This document shows, piece after piece, positions 34,991 through 45,261 of a stretch of 64,000 nucleotides of DNA; position 1 is the stretch's first letter, and each line of letters begins with the position of its first letter. The translations under genes were made by a program, and so were the position numbers. Below the pieces are notes generated by a model. It searched no databases. It saw nothing but the letters and a program-made list of their open reading frames with translations, and was not told the origin of the DNA. Where the stretch lies: positions 1 through 64,000 of the forward strand of contig NZ_NPKH01000024.1 in assembly GCF_002284535.1 (NCBI RefSeq). The letters run 5' to 3'. Origin of the DNA: Mesorhizobium wenxiniae. GTDB lineage: Bacteria; Pseudomonadota; Alphaproteobacteria; Rhizobiales; Rhizobiaceae.

Positions 34991-36325
34991 ATGATTTCAG
35001 GTGATTCGATTGTTGCCCTGTCGAGCGGTCGCCTGCCCGCCGGCGTTGCCGTGATCCGGATTTCCGGCCCACAAACTCGATTCGTTATCGAAACAATTGC
35101 CGGTTCCATGGTTGGGAACCGTGTTGCGACCTATCGGAAGTTCAGGACGCCCGACGGATCGGTGCTGGACAACGGCCTGGTCGTTCTCTTTGCCGGCCCC
35201 AACAGCTTCACTGGCGAAGATATCGCCGAATTCCATGTCCATGGCGGGCGCGCCGTTGTGGCAAAGATGCTGGAGACGATCGCCGGCTTTGACGGCATCA
35301 GGCATGCCGAGCCGGGTGAATTCACTCGCCGCGCCTTTCTCAACGGCAAGGTCGATCTGGTCGAGACCGAGGCGCTGGCCGATCTCGTCAACGCCGAGAC
35401 GGAGGCACAGCGGCGCTTTGCCGTTCAGAATGCCGAGGGTGTGCAGAGCGAGCTCTATTTGGGCTGGCGCCGTCGGCTCATCCATGCGCGGGCGATGATC
35501 GAAGCCGAGATCGATTTTGCCGATGAAGACGATGTGCCGGGTTCCGTTGCAGAGACGGTCTGGTCGGACGTGTGGGCGATGATCGACGAGATCGAACGGC
35601 ATGTCCGGGGGTTCCGGGCCGCCGAAATCATCCGCGATGGGTTCGAGGTCGTCATCCTCGGCGCGCCGAATGCCGGCAAATCGAGCCTGTTCAACGCACT
35701 GGCCCGGCGCGAGGCGGCGATCGTCACGGAAGAGCCCGGTACGACCCGCGATCTGCTCGAAGTGGTGCTGGACCTGGAGGGGATGCGCATAAGAGTGACG
35801 GATACTGCCGGTCTGCGGGAGAAGCCTGGCAGGATCGAGGCGATTGGCATCGAAAGGGCAAGGAGCAAGGCCGGAACCGCCGATCTGCTGCTCGTGTTGG
35901 AGGATATGGCGGAGCCGATTGCAGCGGGCGCACTGCCGGCCGGTGTTCCATCATTGAGGGTCGGGACGAAAGTCGATCTGTTGCAAGGCAAGCCGCGGGC
36001 GTCCTTGCTTGGGACACCTTATGATGCGGTTATCTCGACCAGGGACGGTACGGGGCTGGCGGAGTTGCTGGCGGAGATCGGCCATCGCGCCGCGGCGCAA
36101 ATTGGCAAGGTAGGCGATATCCTGCCGTCGCGGCTGCGGCACGTCGAGCTTCTCAACGAGACGAAACGCTTCCTGCTTGCGGCAGTGACAGGCAATGAGC
36201 GCGGGCAGGAGCTGCGGGCCGAGGAACTGCGGCTTGCGGCGGATAGGCTCGGCCGGATTGTCGGCGCCGTCGACGTCGAGGACATGTTCGACGTCATTTT
36301 CGCGCAGTTCTGTATCGGCAAATGA
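34991..36325 (+). CDS. mnmE: tRNA uridine-5-carboxymethylaminomethyl GTPase MnmE
   Basis: About 444 residues. The folate-binding N-domain starts DSIVALSSGRLPAGVAVIRISGP. The G-domain has G1 GAPNAGKSSL, G3 DTAGLR and G4 GTKVDL. The essential C-terminal Cys is in FCIGK. With MnmG it installs the xm5 group on wobble U34 of tRNAs. The ATG at 34991 is used because the protein family begins just before DTI/DSIVA. It is the first gene of the mnmE...parB run. Confidence 0.96.
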   Translation: MISGDSIVALSSGRLPAGVAVIRISGPQTRFVIETIAGSMVGNRVATYRKFRTPDGSVLDNGLVVLFAGPNSFTGEDIAEFHVHGGRAVVAKMLETIAGFDGIRHAEPGEFTRRAFLNGKVDLVETEALADLVNAETEAQRRFAVQNAEGVQSELYLGWRRRLIHARAMIEAEIDFADEDDVPGSVAETVWSDVWAMIDEIERHVRGFRAAEIIRDGFEVVILGAPNAGKSSLFNALARREAAIVTEEPGTTRDLLEVVLDLEGMRIRVTDTAGLREKPGRIEAIGIERARSKAGTADLLLVLEDMAEPIAAGALPAGVPSLRVGTKVDLLQGKPRASLLGTPYDAVISTRDGTGLAELLAEIGHRAAAQIGKVGDILPSRLRHVELLNETKRFLLAAVTGNERGQELRAEELRLAADRLGRIVGAVDVEDMFDVIFAQFCIGK

Positions 36326-36338
36326 CTCACGTGAAACA
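36323..36338. promoter_or_regulatory. parS: parS-like site 1
   Basis: TGACTCACGTGAAACA, 14 of 16 matches to the parS consensus TGTTTCACGTGAAACA, overlapping the mnmE stop codon. Confidence 0.6.
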
Positions 36339-36360
36339 TTGCAGACCGGCCGGCTTCGGG

Positions 36361-36376
36361 TGATTCACGTGAAACG
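36361..36376. promoter_or_regulatory. parS: parS-like site 2
   Basis: TGATTCACGTGAAACG, 14 of 16 matches to parS, 38 bp from site 1. Confidence 0.65.
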
Positions 36377-36439
36377 CTGAGCGTTGCGGCAGGAGGAGAC
36401 CGGTCTCGGCCCCTCACTTCTGTGATCGGCGTAGGCCCT

Positions 36440-36660
36440 CCATGGCTTGGGCGGAGCGAACGCGAGGCGGGAGCATAGGCCCTAGGATCCATGGCCGTAA
36501 CGCCAGCCGAACAATGCGGCGGCTTGGAAATGTCGGTTGCATTCGCAACGCCGCTGCCGGGCAGTCTGTTCGGGTCCCGGTGCATGGCCGTCACATAAGG
36601 GCATGGATCCCAGGGTCTCCGCGACGTCGCTTCGCCCCTGCTCCGCCCTAGGATGACGAA
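36440..36660. repeat. family-1 palindromic repeat, short copy inside the parS cluster
   Basis: A degenerate left arm (about 36440-36500) and a clear right arm (36601-36660, GGATCCCAGGGTCTCC then CTCCGCCCTAGGATGACGA) in inverted orientation, with no gene inside. It separates parS-like sites 1 and 2 from site 3 in the mnmE-mnmG gap. Confidence 0.7.
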
Positions 36661-36756
36661 GGGGGGATCACTTGGCAAATCTCCGAAGGTTCGCGATACT
36701 CTGCGATGGACTGGTCGCCGCCCGCCAAGATCGCAGTGCCAGCGCATCAGTTGCAT

Positions 36757-36772
36757 TGTTTCACGTGAAACG
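36757..36772. promoter_or_regulatory. parS: parS site 3 (15/16)
   Basis: TGTTTCACGTGAAACG differs from the consensus only at the last base, 73 bp before the mnmG start. Confidence 0.8.
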
Positions 36773-36844
36773 ATTCGTCGAGCGTCCTTGACAGCGCAGG
36801 TTGTCGGCGACATGTGTCGGTCGACTGGAATTCGGGATTCTGAA

Positions 36845-38719
36845 ATGACCGATCGCTTTGATGTGGTTGTGGTGGGCGGCGGCCATGCTGGTTGCGAGGC
36901 GGCCAGCGCTGCCGCGCGCACAGGCGCGAAAACGGCTTTGGTGACGCTGCGCTTCGAGACGATCGGCGTCATGTCCTGCAATCCGGCGATCGGTGGGCTC
37001 GGTAAGGGGCATCTGGTTCGCGAGATCGACGCCATGGACGGATTGATGGGGCGCGTCGCCGATGCGGCCGGCATCCAGTTCCGTTTGCTCAACCGCCGCA
37101 AGGGACCTGCCGTGCGGGGGCCGCGCACGCAAGCGGACCGGAAGCTGTACCGGCTCGCCATGCAGGCGGCGATTCGCGAGCAGGCCGGTCTCGACGTCGT
37201 CGAGGGCGAGGTCCTGGATTTCGAAATCGTCAATGGACGCATCGCGGCCGTGCTGCTGGCCAATGGCCGCCGGCTTGCCTGTGGCGGCGTGGTGCTGACG
37301 ACCGGCACCTTTCTGCGCGGGCTGATCCATATCGGTGAGAAGAAGATCGTCGCCGGCCGCATGAACGAACAGGCCAGCCTCGGCCTGTCCGCCACCATGG
37401 CGCGCGCGGGCTTCAAGCTAGGGCGGCTGAAGACCGGCACGCCGCCGCGGCTGGATGGTAGAACCATCGATTGGGCGTCGCTGGAGAGCCAGGCGGCGGA
37501 TGAGCATCCGGTGCCGTTCTCGCTGATGACGGACCGCATCGACAACCCGCAGATCCATTGCGGCATCACGCGCACGACTGCGGCGACGCATGAGCTGATC
37601 CGCGCCAATCTGAGCCGTTCCGCCATGTATTCCGGCTCAATCGAAGGCGTAGGGCCGCGTTACTGCCCGTCCATCGAGGATAAGATCGTCAAGTTCGGCG
37701 ACCGCGAGGGCCACCAGATTTTCCTCGAGCCGGAAGGGCTGGACGACGACACCGTCTACCCGAACGGCATTTCCACCTCGCTGCCCGAGCACGTGCAGCT
37801 CGACATTCTGAAGACCATTCCCGGCCTTGAGCGTACCACCATGCTGCAGCCCGGCTATGCCATCGAGTATGACCATGTCGATCCGCGCGAGCTCAAGCCG
37901 ACGCTGGAAACAAAGCTAATTGGCGGCCTTTTCCTGGCCGGGCAGATCAACGGCACGACTGGCTACGAGGAGGCCGGCGCGCAGGGGCTGCTCGCTGGCC
38001 TCAACGCCGCGCGGCAGGCATCGACGAGCGACCAGATCGTGCTCAGCCGCACCGAGGCCTATATTGGGGTGATGGTGGACGATTTGACCAGCCGCGGCAT
38101 CGCCGAACCCTACCGCATGTTCACCTCACGGGCCGAGTTCCGGCTGTCGCTGCGGGCCGACAACGCCGATGAGCGGCTGACGCCGCTGGCCACCAAGCTC
38201 GGCATCGCCTCGCGGCAACGGATGCATCGGTTTAGCGATGTCGTCCAGGACCTTGAAACGGCGCGCAAGCTTGCGCTTGGCACGACCATGACCCCCAACG
38301 AGGCGGCGCGTCATGGGCTCGAGATCAACAGGGACGGTGTGCGCCGCTCCGCTTATGAGTTGCTGGCCTATCCGGGCGTCGACGTCGCCTGGCTGGCCCG
38401 AATTGCTCCGGAGTTTGCGGCAATCAACGCCAAGACGGCCGAACGCCTCGAAACGGAGGCGAAATATTCTGTCTATCTCGACCGGCAGCAGGCCGATGTC
38501 ACACAAATCAGACATGAGGAGAGCCGATTGATCCCCGCGTCGCTGGACTTTGCCTCTGTTCCGGGTCTGTCCAACGAGCTGAAGCAGAAGATGCTGGCGC
38601 GCCAGCCGCGCTCCATCGCTGATGCGCAACGCATGGAAGGCATGACACCGGCGGCGCTGGCGATCATCGTCGCGCATGTCCGCAACGCCGAGGCCGCCGC
38701 GCGAAGGAATGTTGCGTGA
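36845..38719 (+). CDS. mnmG: tRNA uridine-5-carboxymethylaminomethyl synthesis enzyme MnmG
   Basis: 624 residues. FAD-binding VVVVGGGHAGCEAASAAARTG, MSCNPAIGGLGKGHLVREIDAMDG, GAQGLLAGLNAAR and the C-terminal helical domain (SIADAQRMEGMTPAALAIIVAHVR) that contacts MnmE are all present. With MnmE it modifies tRNA wobble uridine. The ATG at 36845 directly precedes the FAD motif; the much longer open frame upstream contains parS and is not coding. It overlaps rsmG by 4 bp. Confidence 0.97.
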   Translation: MTDRFDVVVVGGGHAGCEAASAAARTGAKTALVTLRFETIGVMSCNPAIGGLGKGHLVREIDAMDGLMGRVADAAGIQFRLLNRRKGPAVRGPRTQADRKLYRLAMQAAIREQAGLDVVEGEVLDFEIVNGRIAAVLLANGRRLACGGVVLTTGTFLRGLIHIGEKKIVAGRMNEQASLGLSATMARAGFKLGRLKTGTPPRLDGRTIDWASLESQAADEHPVPFSLMTDRIDNPQIHCGITRTTAATHELIRANLSRSAMYSGSIEGVGPRYCPSIEDKIVKFGDREGHQIFLEPEGLDDDTVYPNGISTSLPEHVQLDILKTIPGLERTTMLQPGYAIEYDHVDPRELKPTLETKLIGGLFLAGQINGTTGYEEAGAQGLLAGLNAARQASTSDQIVLSRTEAYIGVMVDDLTSRGIAEPYRMFTSRAEFRLSLRADNADERLTPLATKLGIASRQRMHRFSDVVQDLETARKLALGTTMTPNEAARHGLEINRDGVRRSAYELLAYPGVDVAWLARIAPEFAAINAKTAERLETEAKYSVYLDRQQADVTQIRHEESRLIPASLDFASVPGLSNELKQKMLARQPRSIADAQRMEGMTPAALAIIVAHVRNAEAAARRNVA

Positions 38720-39351
38720 GCGCTGCCTCATGGGCGAGCCTGCAAGAGGCTGCCGGCCCGGTTTCACGTGAAACATTCGACCGCCTTATGGACTTCGAGA
38801 CGGTCTTCCAGAAATGGAACCGCCGAATAAACCTGGCCGCGCAATCTACGCAGGACGATGTCTGGCGCCGGCACATCCTCGACAGCGCGCAGGTTGCGCG
38901 AATCAAACCGGAGGCGAAGCGCTGGGTCGATCTCGGCTCGGGCGGCGGTTTTCCCGGCCTGGTCATTGCCTTTCTGCTCGCCGAGCGTGACGGCGCCAGG
39001 ATCGATCTGGTTGAAAGCAATCGGAAAAAGGCATCGTTTCTGCAAGCGGTCGTCGGCCAATTCAGCCTGCCCGCCCGCATTATCGCGCGGCGTATTGACG
39101 ACGCCTATGCGCTTGTTTCGACACCTCAAATCGTCACGGCCAGGGCGCTGGCGTCGCTTCCGGTCCTGCTCGAACTGTCGGCGCCGTGGCTGACGGCGGG
39201 CGCGTGCGGCCTGTTCCACAAAGGCCGGGATTACCGCGCCGAAGTGGCAGAAAGCGCTCAACGATGGTCGTTCGATCTGTTAGAACATGCCAGCGCGACC
39301 GACGCTCATGGCGTCATCCTCGAACTGTCTGATTTGCGCCAACTGACTTGA
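38716..39351 (+). CDS. rsmG: 16S rRNA (guanine527-N7)-methyltransferase RsmG
   Basis: A 211-residue SAM methyltransferase: RWVDLGSGGGFPGLVIAFLLAE (SAM loop), HILDSAQV before it, and IDLVESNRKKASFLQAVV. It methylates G527 of 16S rRNA. The start is a GTG overlapping the mnmG stop. A parS-like palindrome lies inside the 5' coding region (codons for VSRETF). Confidence 0.95.
   Translation: MSAASWASLQEAAGPVSRETFDRLMDFETVFQKWNRRINLAAQSTQDDVWRRHILDSAQVARIKPEAKRWVDLGSGGGFPGLVIAFLLAERDGARIDLVESNRKKASFLQAVVGQFSLPARIIARRIDDAYALVSTPQIVTARALASLPVLLELSAPWLTAGACGLFHKGRDYRAEVAESAQRWSFDLLEHASATDAHGVILELSDLRQLT
38760..38775. promoter_or_regulatory. parS: parS site 4 (15/16), inside rsmG
   Basis: GGTTTCACGTGAAACA matches the parS consensus except at the first base, within the rsmG coding sequence and about 600 bp before parA. 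Confidence 0.8.
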
Positions 39352-39367
39352 GATCGGCGACCTCGGA

Positions 39368-40189
<822 letters not shown>

Positions 40190-40224
40190 ACGCTGATACA
40201 ACACCGAAACGATCTGGACAGACG

Positions 40225-41109
40225 ATGAGTGAAGACCTTTCAAGAAAAAGACTGGGGCGCGGACTGGCGGCGCTGATCGGCGAAATCGATCGTCCGGCAG
40301 CGCCGGAAAAGCAGAGCATGAATGCCGACGGCAAGGTGCCGATCGAGTTCCTGAGCCCGAACCCAAAGAATCCGCGCCGGCATTTCGGCGACGCCGACCT
40401 GACCGATCTTGCCCAGTCGATCCGCGAACATGGCGTGGTGCAGCCGGTGGTGGCACGGCCGTCGCCGACGCAGGCTGGCCGCTACGAGATCATCGCCGGC
40501 GAGCGGCGCTGGCGCGCGGCGCAGCGCGCCGGGCTGACCGAGATCCCGATCATCGTGCGCGATGTCAACGATCGCACCGCGCTTGAACTGGCGATTATCG
40601 AAAACGTCCAGCGCACCGACCTCAACCCGGTCGAGGAGGCGATGGGCTATCAGCAGCTGATCGACGATCACGGCTACACCCAGGCCGATCTCGGCCAGGT
40701 GATCGGCAAGAGCCGCAGCCACGTCGCCAACACGCTCAGGCTGCTGAAGCTGCCGGACGTGATTCGCGACATGCTGGTCGATGGAGCGCTGTCGGCCGGC
40801 CACGCCCGCACATTGGTGACGGCGCAGGATCCGGCGGGCCTGGCCAAGCGGATCGTCGAGGACGGGCTTTCGGTGCGCCAGGCCGAAGCGTTGGCGCAGA
40901 TGCCGACCGGCGCTCCAACGGTAAAGCGACAGCCAGCAGCACCGGCACAGAAGGATGCCGATACGCTGGCGCTGGAAAAATTGATGACCGGCACGATCGG
41001 CATGATCGTCACCATCGAGCACAAGGAACGCGGCGGCGTGATCAGCGTCGCTTACCGGACACTGGAGCAACTCGACGAGCTCTGCCGGCGTCTGAAGCAG
41101 GAGCGGTAG
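40225..41109 (+). CDS. parB: chromosome partitioning protein ParB
   Basis: About 294 residues. An N-terminal RLGRGLAALIGE is the ParA-activating peptide. The CTPase domain includes NPKNPRRHF and the GERRWRAAQ box. The HTH is YTQADLGQVIGKSRSHVANTLRLLKLPDVI, and a C-terminal dimerisation domain closes the protein. It loads on parS as a CTP-dependent clamp. The ATG at 40225 is used; the longer frame upstream overlaps parA. Confidence 0.97.
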   Translation: MSEDLSRKRLGRGLAALIGEIDRPAAPEKQSMNADGKVPIEFLSPNPKNPRRHFGDADLTDLAQSIREHGVVQPVVARPSPTQAGRYEIIAGERRWRAAQRAGLTEIPIIVRDVNDRTALELAIIENVQRTDLNPVEEAMGYQQLIDDHGYTQADLGQVIGKSRSHVANTLRLLKLPDVIRDMLVDGALSAGHARTLVTAQDPAGLAKRIVEDGLSVRQAEALAQMPTGAPTVKRQPAAPAQKDADTLALEKLMTGTIGMIVTIEHKERGGVISVAYRTLEQLDELCRRLKQER

Positions 41110-41184
41110 GCGGTTGAGGCAAGACGATATTTAGCCGGCAAATAAGGTTCCAGCTTAGGATAACGCATCGTGTCAATGGATAAG

Positions 41185-41222
41185 AAAAAACGGCCGGCCA
41201 CTGAGCCCGGCCCTTTCTTTTG
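41185..41222. terminator. bidirectional terminator between parB and holA
   Basis: Stem GGCCGG (41192-41197) / CCGGCC (41207-41212). CTTTCTTTT follows on the plus strand and TTTTTT on the minus strand (41185-41190), between the convergent parB and holA genes. Confidence 0.75.
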
Positions 41223-41257
41223 CGATGCTGGTGAATTGGCGAATCGTCAGAGCAATC

Positions 41258-41420
41258 AATCTCCCCCTTGAGGGGTCCTTGAGGGGAGATGGCCGGCAGG
41301 CCAGAAGGGGTCGTCTCACATAATTCGCGCACGTCGTCTGTCGTCGCGGAAAGCGCTGGCACTTCACGCGCGGCGACCCCCTCTGTCGTCTTCGGCGACT
41401 TCTCCCGTAAAGGGGGAAGA
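41258..41420. repeat. family-2 palindromic repeat next to the holA stop
   Basis: Arms CTCCCCCTTGAGGGG... and ...TCCCGTAAAGGGGGAAGA are inverted. Inner motifs GGCCGGCAGGCCAGAAGGGG and CCCCCTCTGTCGTC mark the same element as at 11215 and 53833. It ends immediately at the holA stop codon. Confidence 0.75.
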
Positions 41421-42467
41421 TTAGGCTCTCTGCGCCAGCCTTGCGCTCTCAACAGCAATGCCGAGCAGCGCCTGCCGTGCCAGCGCGACCGAGAGATCCG
41501 GCCGCCGGCGCGTCTGCAGCACCGCCGTCTGCAAGCGGGTCAAAGCGCGGCCTAGCGCCTCGCTGCTCCAGCGTTCGAGGGCCTTCTCCACCAGCTTTCG
41601 CCTGGTGAAAAACACCGGCGGGCGCGCCGCGGCGACGACCGAAGCAGCGTTGCGGCCGCCGGTGTCCATCTGACCGCGCATCGCCTGGATCGCCTGCAGC
41701 TGCCGCATCGCCGAGGAAAGCACCAGAAAAGCTTGGCCGCCGGACTGGCAGTGGCGGGTGAAGGCCATGTCAAAATCGCTGACCTTGCCTTCGAGCAAGG
41801 CATCGACGGCGTCGTCGAAGGACAGACCGGAGACGTCGCCCGACGTCGCCTTGACGTCGTCGAGGCCGATTTCGGTCTGGCCGTGGGCGTAGAGCACCAG
41901 CTTCTCGATCTCGCCGCGCGAGGCCAGCCGGTCGCCGCCGAGGTTGCGGCGCAGCGCCTGGCGGGCCTCCAGCGTCATCGACATGCCGGCCTTGCGCAAT
42001 TCGTCGTCGATGACCGTGTCGATGTCTTGGGCTTCGTCGGCATAGCACGGCAGCGCCATGGCAATGTCCGCCGCCTCAACGATGGCGCGCAGCCCGACGC
42101 CCTTCTTCAGGTCGCCGGCCTCGATCAGTATGATCGCGTCCCGCGCGGGCTCCGCAGTGAGCGCCTTGACGTCGTCGGCCAGCGCCTTCTGGCCGGAGGC
42201 ATTGCGCACCCAGAGCAGGCGCCGGTCCGAAAACATCGGCACGGTGCGAGCCTCGTCGAGCAGGCGGCCTTCGTCGCGATCGACTTCCGAACCGTCCAGC
42301 CTGACCACCGAGAATGGATCGTCGAGCGGCAGGCCGGTTTTGCCGGCAAAGGCCCGTGCCCGCTCGGCGACGAGCCCACGATCGGGACCATAGAGCAGAA
42401 CGACCGAGATGCGCCGATCCGGCCGCGCCAACCACGAATCGACCTCATATCCTTTCTTCTGTGCCAT
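41421..42467 (-). CDS. holA: DNA polymerase III delta subunit
   Basis: 348 residues. The clamp-loader delta fold starts ISVVLLYGPDRGLVAERARAFA and continues VVRLDGSEVDRDEGRLLDEARTVPMFSDRRLLWVRN; domain III closes with ALTRLQTAVLQTRRRPDLSVALARQALLGIA. It opens the beta clamp. The position downstream of and convergent with parB is usual in this order of bacteria. Confidence 0.92.
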   Translation of the reverse strand: MAQKKGYEVDSWLARPDRRISVVLLYGPDRGLVAERARAFAGKTGLPLDDPFSVVRLDGSEVDRDEGRLLDEARTVPMFSDRRLLWVRNASGQKALADDVKALTAEPARDAIILIEAGDLKKGVGLRAIVEAADIAMALPCYADEAQDIDTVIDDELRKAGMSMTLEARQALRRNLGGDRLASRGEIEKLVLYAHGQTEIGLDDVKATSGDVSGLSFDDAVDALLEGKVSDFDMAFTRHCQSGGQAFLVLSSAMRQLQAIQAMRGQMDTGGRNAASVVAAARPPVFFTRRKLVEKALERWSSEALGRALTRLQTAVLQTRRRPDLSVALARQALLGIAVESARLAQRA

Positions 42468-42992
42468 GGGTGCTGGTTAGCACGATGTGGGCGCGGGGTG
42501 AACGGCGGTCGGCGGTATTGTATCGAGGCTCCGGACGGGCAGAAAAGAAGGCCGGCCCCTCAAGACTTGGGTTCCGCGCCCGCCGCGAAGCGGGGGGAGA
42601 CGTGGCCGCGAAGCGGCCGGAGAGAGGGCTTTCGTAAGGCGCGGTTCCTCCTCTCCGTCTCGGCTTCGCCAAGCCACCTCTCTCCCCCACTCCCGTGGGG
42701 GAGGAACCCAAGCCGGAATGATGCCGCGATCCCCCGGCAGGACGGAGGCGGCGCGACGGAACTCGAGGAGCGATCTTTCCAACAGGAGTTCCCGACTCTT
42801 GCGCCAGGTTGGGTCAGACCATTCGCCAAATTGCGCATGGCGGCGGAAGATCGACAAGAAATTTCGCTGACATATCTTCATCTTGACGTGTGCTCGCTGG
42901 CGCGGTTGTTGGTCCGAAGCCTTGCCCGGCGAATTGGCACTGGTCTGGCGGTGTGCAAAGATCGCACCGGGCAACATTGGAGGACGAAGGTC
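42468..42992. other. intergenic region upstream of the bkd operon, with a family-3 repeat
   Basis: A divergent gap between holA and bkdA1. A family-3 palindromic repeat occupies about 42555-42725, in inverted orientation relative to the copy at 5721-5893; its outer ends are ACTTGGGTTCC and GGAACCCAAG. The remaining 270 bp to the bkdA1 start should hold the operon promoter. No reliable -35/-10 pair or Lrp site was identified by eye, and no gene is supported. Confidence 0.7.
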
Positions 42993-44225
42993 ATGGCTGA
43001 TGCGGGACTATTGCGCTTCCATGTGCCGGAACCGGAGGTGCGGCCGGGCGGGACGCCTGACTTTTCCAATGTGACCATCCCCAAGGCCGGCTCGGTGCCG
43101 CGTCCCGAGATCGACGTCGATCCGCGCACCATCCGCGACATGGCCTTCTCGATCATCCGCGTGCTCAACCGCGCCGGCGAGGCGGTCGGACCCTGGGCTG
43201 GCCTGCTTTCCGACGACGAATTGCTGGAAGGACTGCGCCACATGATGACGCTGCGCAGCTTCGATGCGCGCATGCAGATGGCGCAGCGGCAGGGCAAGAC
43301 CTCCTTCTACATGCAGCATCTGGGCGAGGAGGCGGTGAGCTGCGCCTTCCGCAAGGCGCTGGCGCTGGGCGACATGAATTTTCCGACCTATCGTCAGGCA
43401 GGCCTGCTCATCGCCGACGGCTATCCGATGGTCACGATGATGAACCAGATCTATTCGAACGAGGCCGACCCGCTGAAGGGGCGGCAGCTGCCGATCATGT
43501 ATTCGTCGAAGGAGCACGGCTTCTTCTCGATCTCCGGCAATCTGGCGACGCAATATATCCAGGCGGTCGGCTGGGCGATGGCTTCGGCGATCAGCAATGA
43601 TTCGAAGATCGCCGCCGCCTGGATCGGCGACGGTTCGACGGCCGAGTCCGACTTCCATTCGGCGCTGGTGTTCGCCTCGACCTACAAGGCGCCGGTCGTG
43701 CTCAACGTCGTCAATAACCAGTGGGCGATCTCGACCTTCCAAGGCATCGCCCGGGGCGGCTCCGGCACTTTCGCCGCCCGCGGTCTCGGCTTCGGCATTC
43801 CGTCGCTGCGGGTCGATGGCAACGACTATCTCGCCGTCCATGCGGTGGCGAAATGGGCGGCCGAGCGCGCGCGGAAAAATCTCGGCCCGACGCTGGTCGA
43901 ATATGTCACCTATCGTGTCGGCGCGCATTCGAGCTCCGACGATCCGTCGGCTTATCGGCCGAAGGCCGAGTCCGACGCGTGGCCGCTCGGCGATCCGATC
44001 GTCAGGCTGAAGAACCATCTCATCCAGCGCGGCGTCTGGTCGGACGAGCGCCACACCCAGGCCGAAGCAGAAATCCTCGAAACAGTGATCGCGGCGCAAA
44101 GGGAGGCCGAGCGCCATGGCACGCTGCATGCCGGCGGCAAGCCTTCGGCGCGTGACATGTTCGAGGGCGTCTATGCCGAGATGCCGCCGCATCTCAGGCG
44201 CCAGCGCCAGCAGGCCGGGGTCTGA
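42993..44225 (+). CDS. bkdA1: branched-chain 2-oxoacid dehydrogenase E1 alpha subunit
   Basis: 410 residues. The thiamine-diphosphate/Mg motif is GDGSTAESDFHSALVFASTYKAPVVLNVVNNQWAIS. Substrate and cofactor segments are MQHLGEEAVSCAF and FPTYRQAGLLIADGYP, with the phosphorylation-loop-like YRVGAHSSSDDPSAYR. It decarboxylates 2-oxo acids from Val, Leu and Ile. GGAGG precedes the ATG at 42993; the longer open frame upstream is not coding. bkdA2 starts 2 bp after the stop. Confidence 0.95.
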   Translation: MADAGLLRFHVPEPEVRPGGTPDFSNVTIPKAGSVPRPEIDVDPRTIRDMAFSIIRVLNRAGEAVGPWAGLLSDDELLEGLRHMMTLRSFDARMQMAQRQGKTSFYMQHLGEEAVSCAFRKALALGDMNFPTYRQAGLLIADGYPMVTMMNQIYSNEADPLKGRQLPIMYSSKEHGFFSISGNLATQYIQAVGWAMASAISNDSKIAAAWIGDGSTAESDFHSALVFASTYKAPVVLNVVNNQWAISTFQGIARGGSGTFAARGLGFGIPSLRVDGNDYLAVHAVAKWAAERARKNLGPTLVEYVTYRVGAHSSSDDPSAYRPKAESDAWPLGDPIVRLKNHLIQRGVWSDERHTQAEAEILETVIAAQREAERHGTLHAGGKPSARDMFEGVYAEMPPHLRRQRQQAGV

Positions 44226-44227
44226 TC

Positions 44228-45241
44228 ATGCCAAGACGGACAATGATCGAGGCGATCCGCGACGCCATGGACGTGTCGATGGCCCGCGACGAACGCGTCA
44301 TCGTGTTCGGCGAGGATGTCGGCTTTTTCGGCGGCGTCTTCCGCTGCACCCAAGGTCTGCAGGCCAAATACGGCAAGAGCCGCTGCTTCGATGCGCCGAT
44401 CAGCGAATCCGGCATCGTCGGCTCGGCCATCGGCATGGCCGCTTACGGCCTGAAACCTTGCGTCGAAGTGCAGTTCGCCGACTATGTCTATCCGGCCTAT
44501 GACCAGATTGTCTCGGAAGCGGCGCGGCTGCGCTACCGGTCGAATGGCGACTTTACCTGTCCGATCGTGGTCAGGATGCCGACCGGCGGCGGCATTTTTG
44601 GCGGCCAGACCCACAGCCAGAGTCCGGAGGCGCTGTTCACCCATGTCTCCGGCCTGAAGGTCGTGGTGCCGTCCAATCCGCATGACGCCAAGGGTCTCTT
44701 GATTGCGGCGATCGAGGATCCCGACCCGGTGATCTTCCTGGAGCCGAAGCGGCTCTACAACGGGCCCTTCGACGGCCACCACGAGCGCCCGGTGACGCCG
44801 TGGTCGAAGCATGAACTCGGCGAGGTCGCCGACGGCCACTACACGGTCCCGCTCGGCAAGGCGGTGATCCGCCGGCCGGGTGCCGCTGTCACCGTGCTCG
44901 CCTATGGCACCATGGTTTATGTCGCCGAGGCGGCGGCCGAGGAGACCGGCATCGACGCCGAGATCATCGATCTGAGGACGCTGCTGCCGCTCGATCTCGA
45001 GACGATCGTCGGCTCGGTGAAAAAGACGGGCCGCTGCGTGATCGTGCACGAGGCGACGCTGACATCCGGGTACGGCGCCGAGCTGTCGGCCCTGGTGCAG
45101 GAGAACTGCTTCTACCATCTGGAAGCGCCGGTGGCGCGGGTCGCCGGCTGGGACACGCCCTATCCGCACGCGCAGGAGTGGGACTATTTTCCCGGTCCCG
45201 CTAGGCTCGGCCGCGCGCTCGTTGAAACGATGGAAGCCTAA
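44228..45241 (+). CDS. bkdA2: branched-chain 2-oxoacid dehydrogenase E1 beta subunit
   Basis: 337 residues of the transketolase pyrimidine domain: VIVFGEDVGFFGGVFRCTQGL, CFDAPISESGIVGSAIGMAAYGLKPCVEVQFADYVYPAYDQIVSE, and a C-terminal domain with IIDLRTLLPLDLETI. It forms the alpha2-beta2 E1 with the preceding gene product. The genes are practically adjacent, ensuring equal synthesis. Confidence 0.95.
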   Translation: MPRRTMIEAIRDAMDVSMARDERVIVFGEDVGFFGGVFRCTQGLQAKYGKSRCFDAPISESGIVGSAIGMAAYGLKPCVEVQFADYVYPAYDQIVSEAARLRYRSNGDFTCPIVVRMPTGGGIFGGQTHSQSPEALFTHVSGLKVVVPSNPHDAKGLLIAAIEDPDPVIFLEPKRLYNGPFDGHHERPVTPWSKHELGEVADGHYTVPLGKAVIRRPGAAVTVLAYGTMVYVAEAAAEETGIDAEIIDLRTLLPLDLETIVGSVKKTGRCVIVHEATLTSGYGAELSALVQENCFYHLEAPVARVAGWDTPYPHAQEWDYFPGPARLGRALVETMEA

Positions 45242-45261
45242 AAGGGGGAGGCCTGACGACG

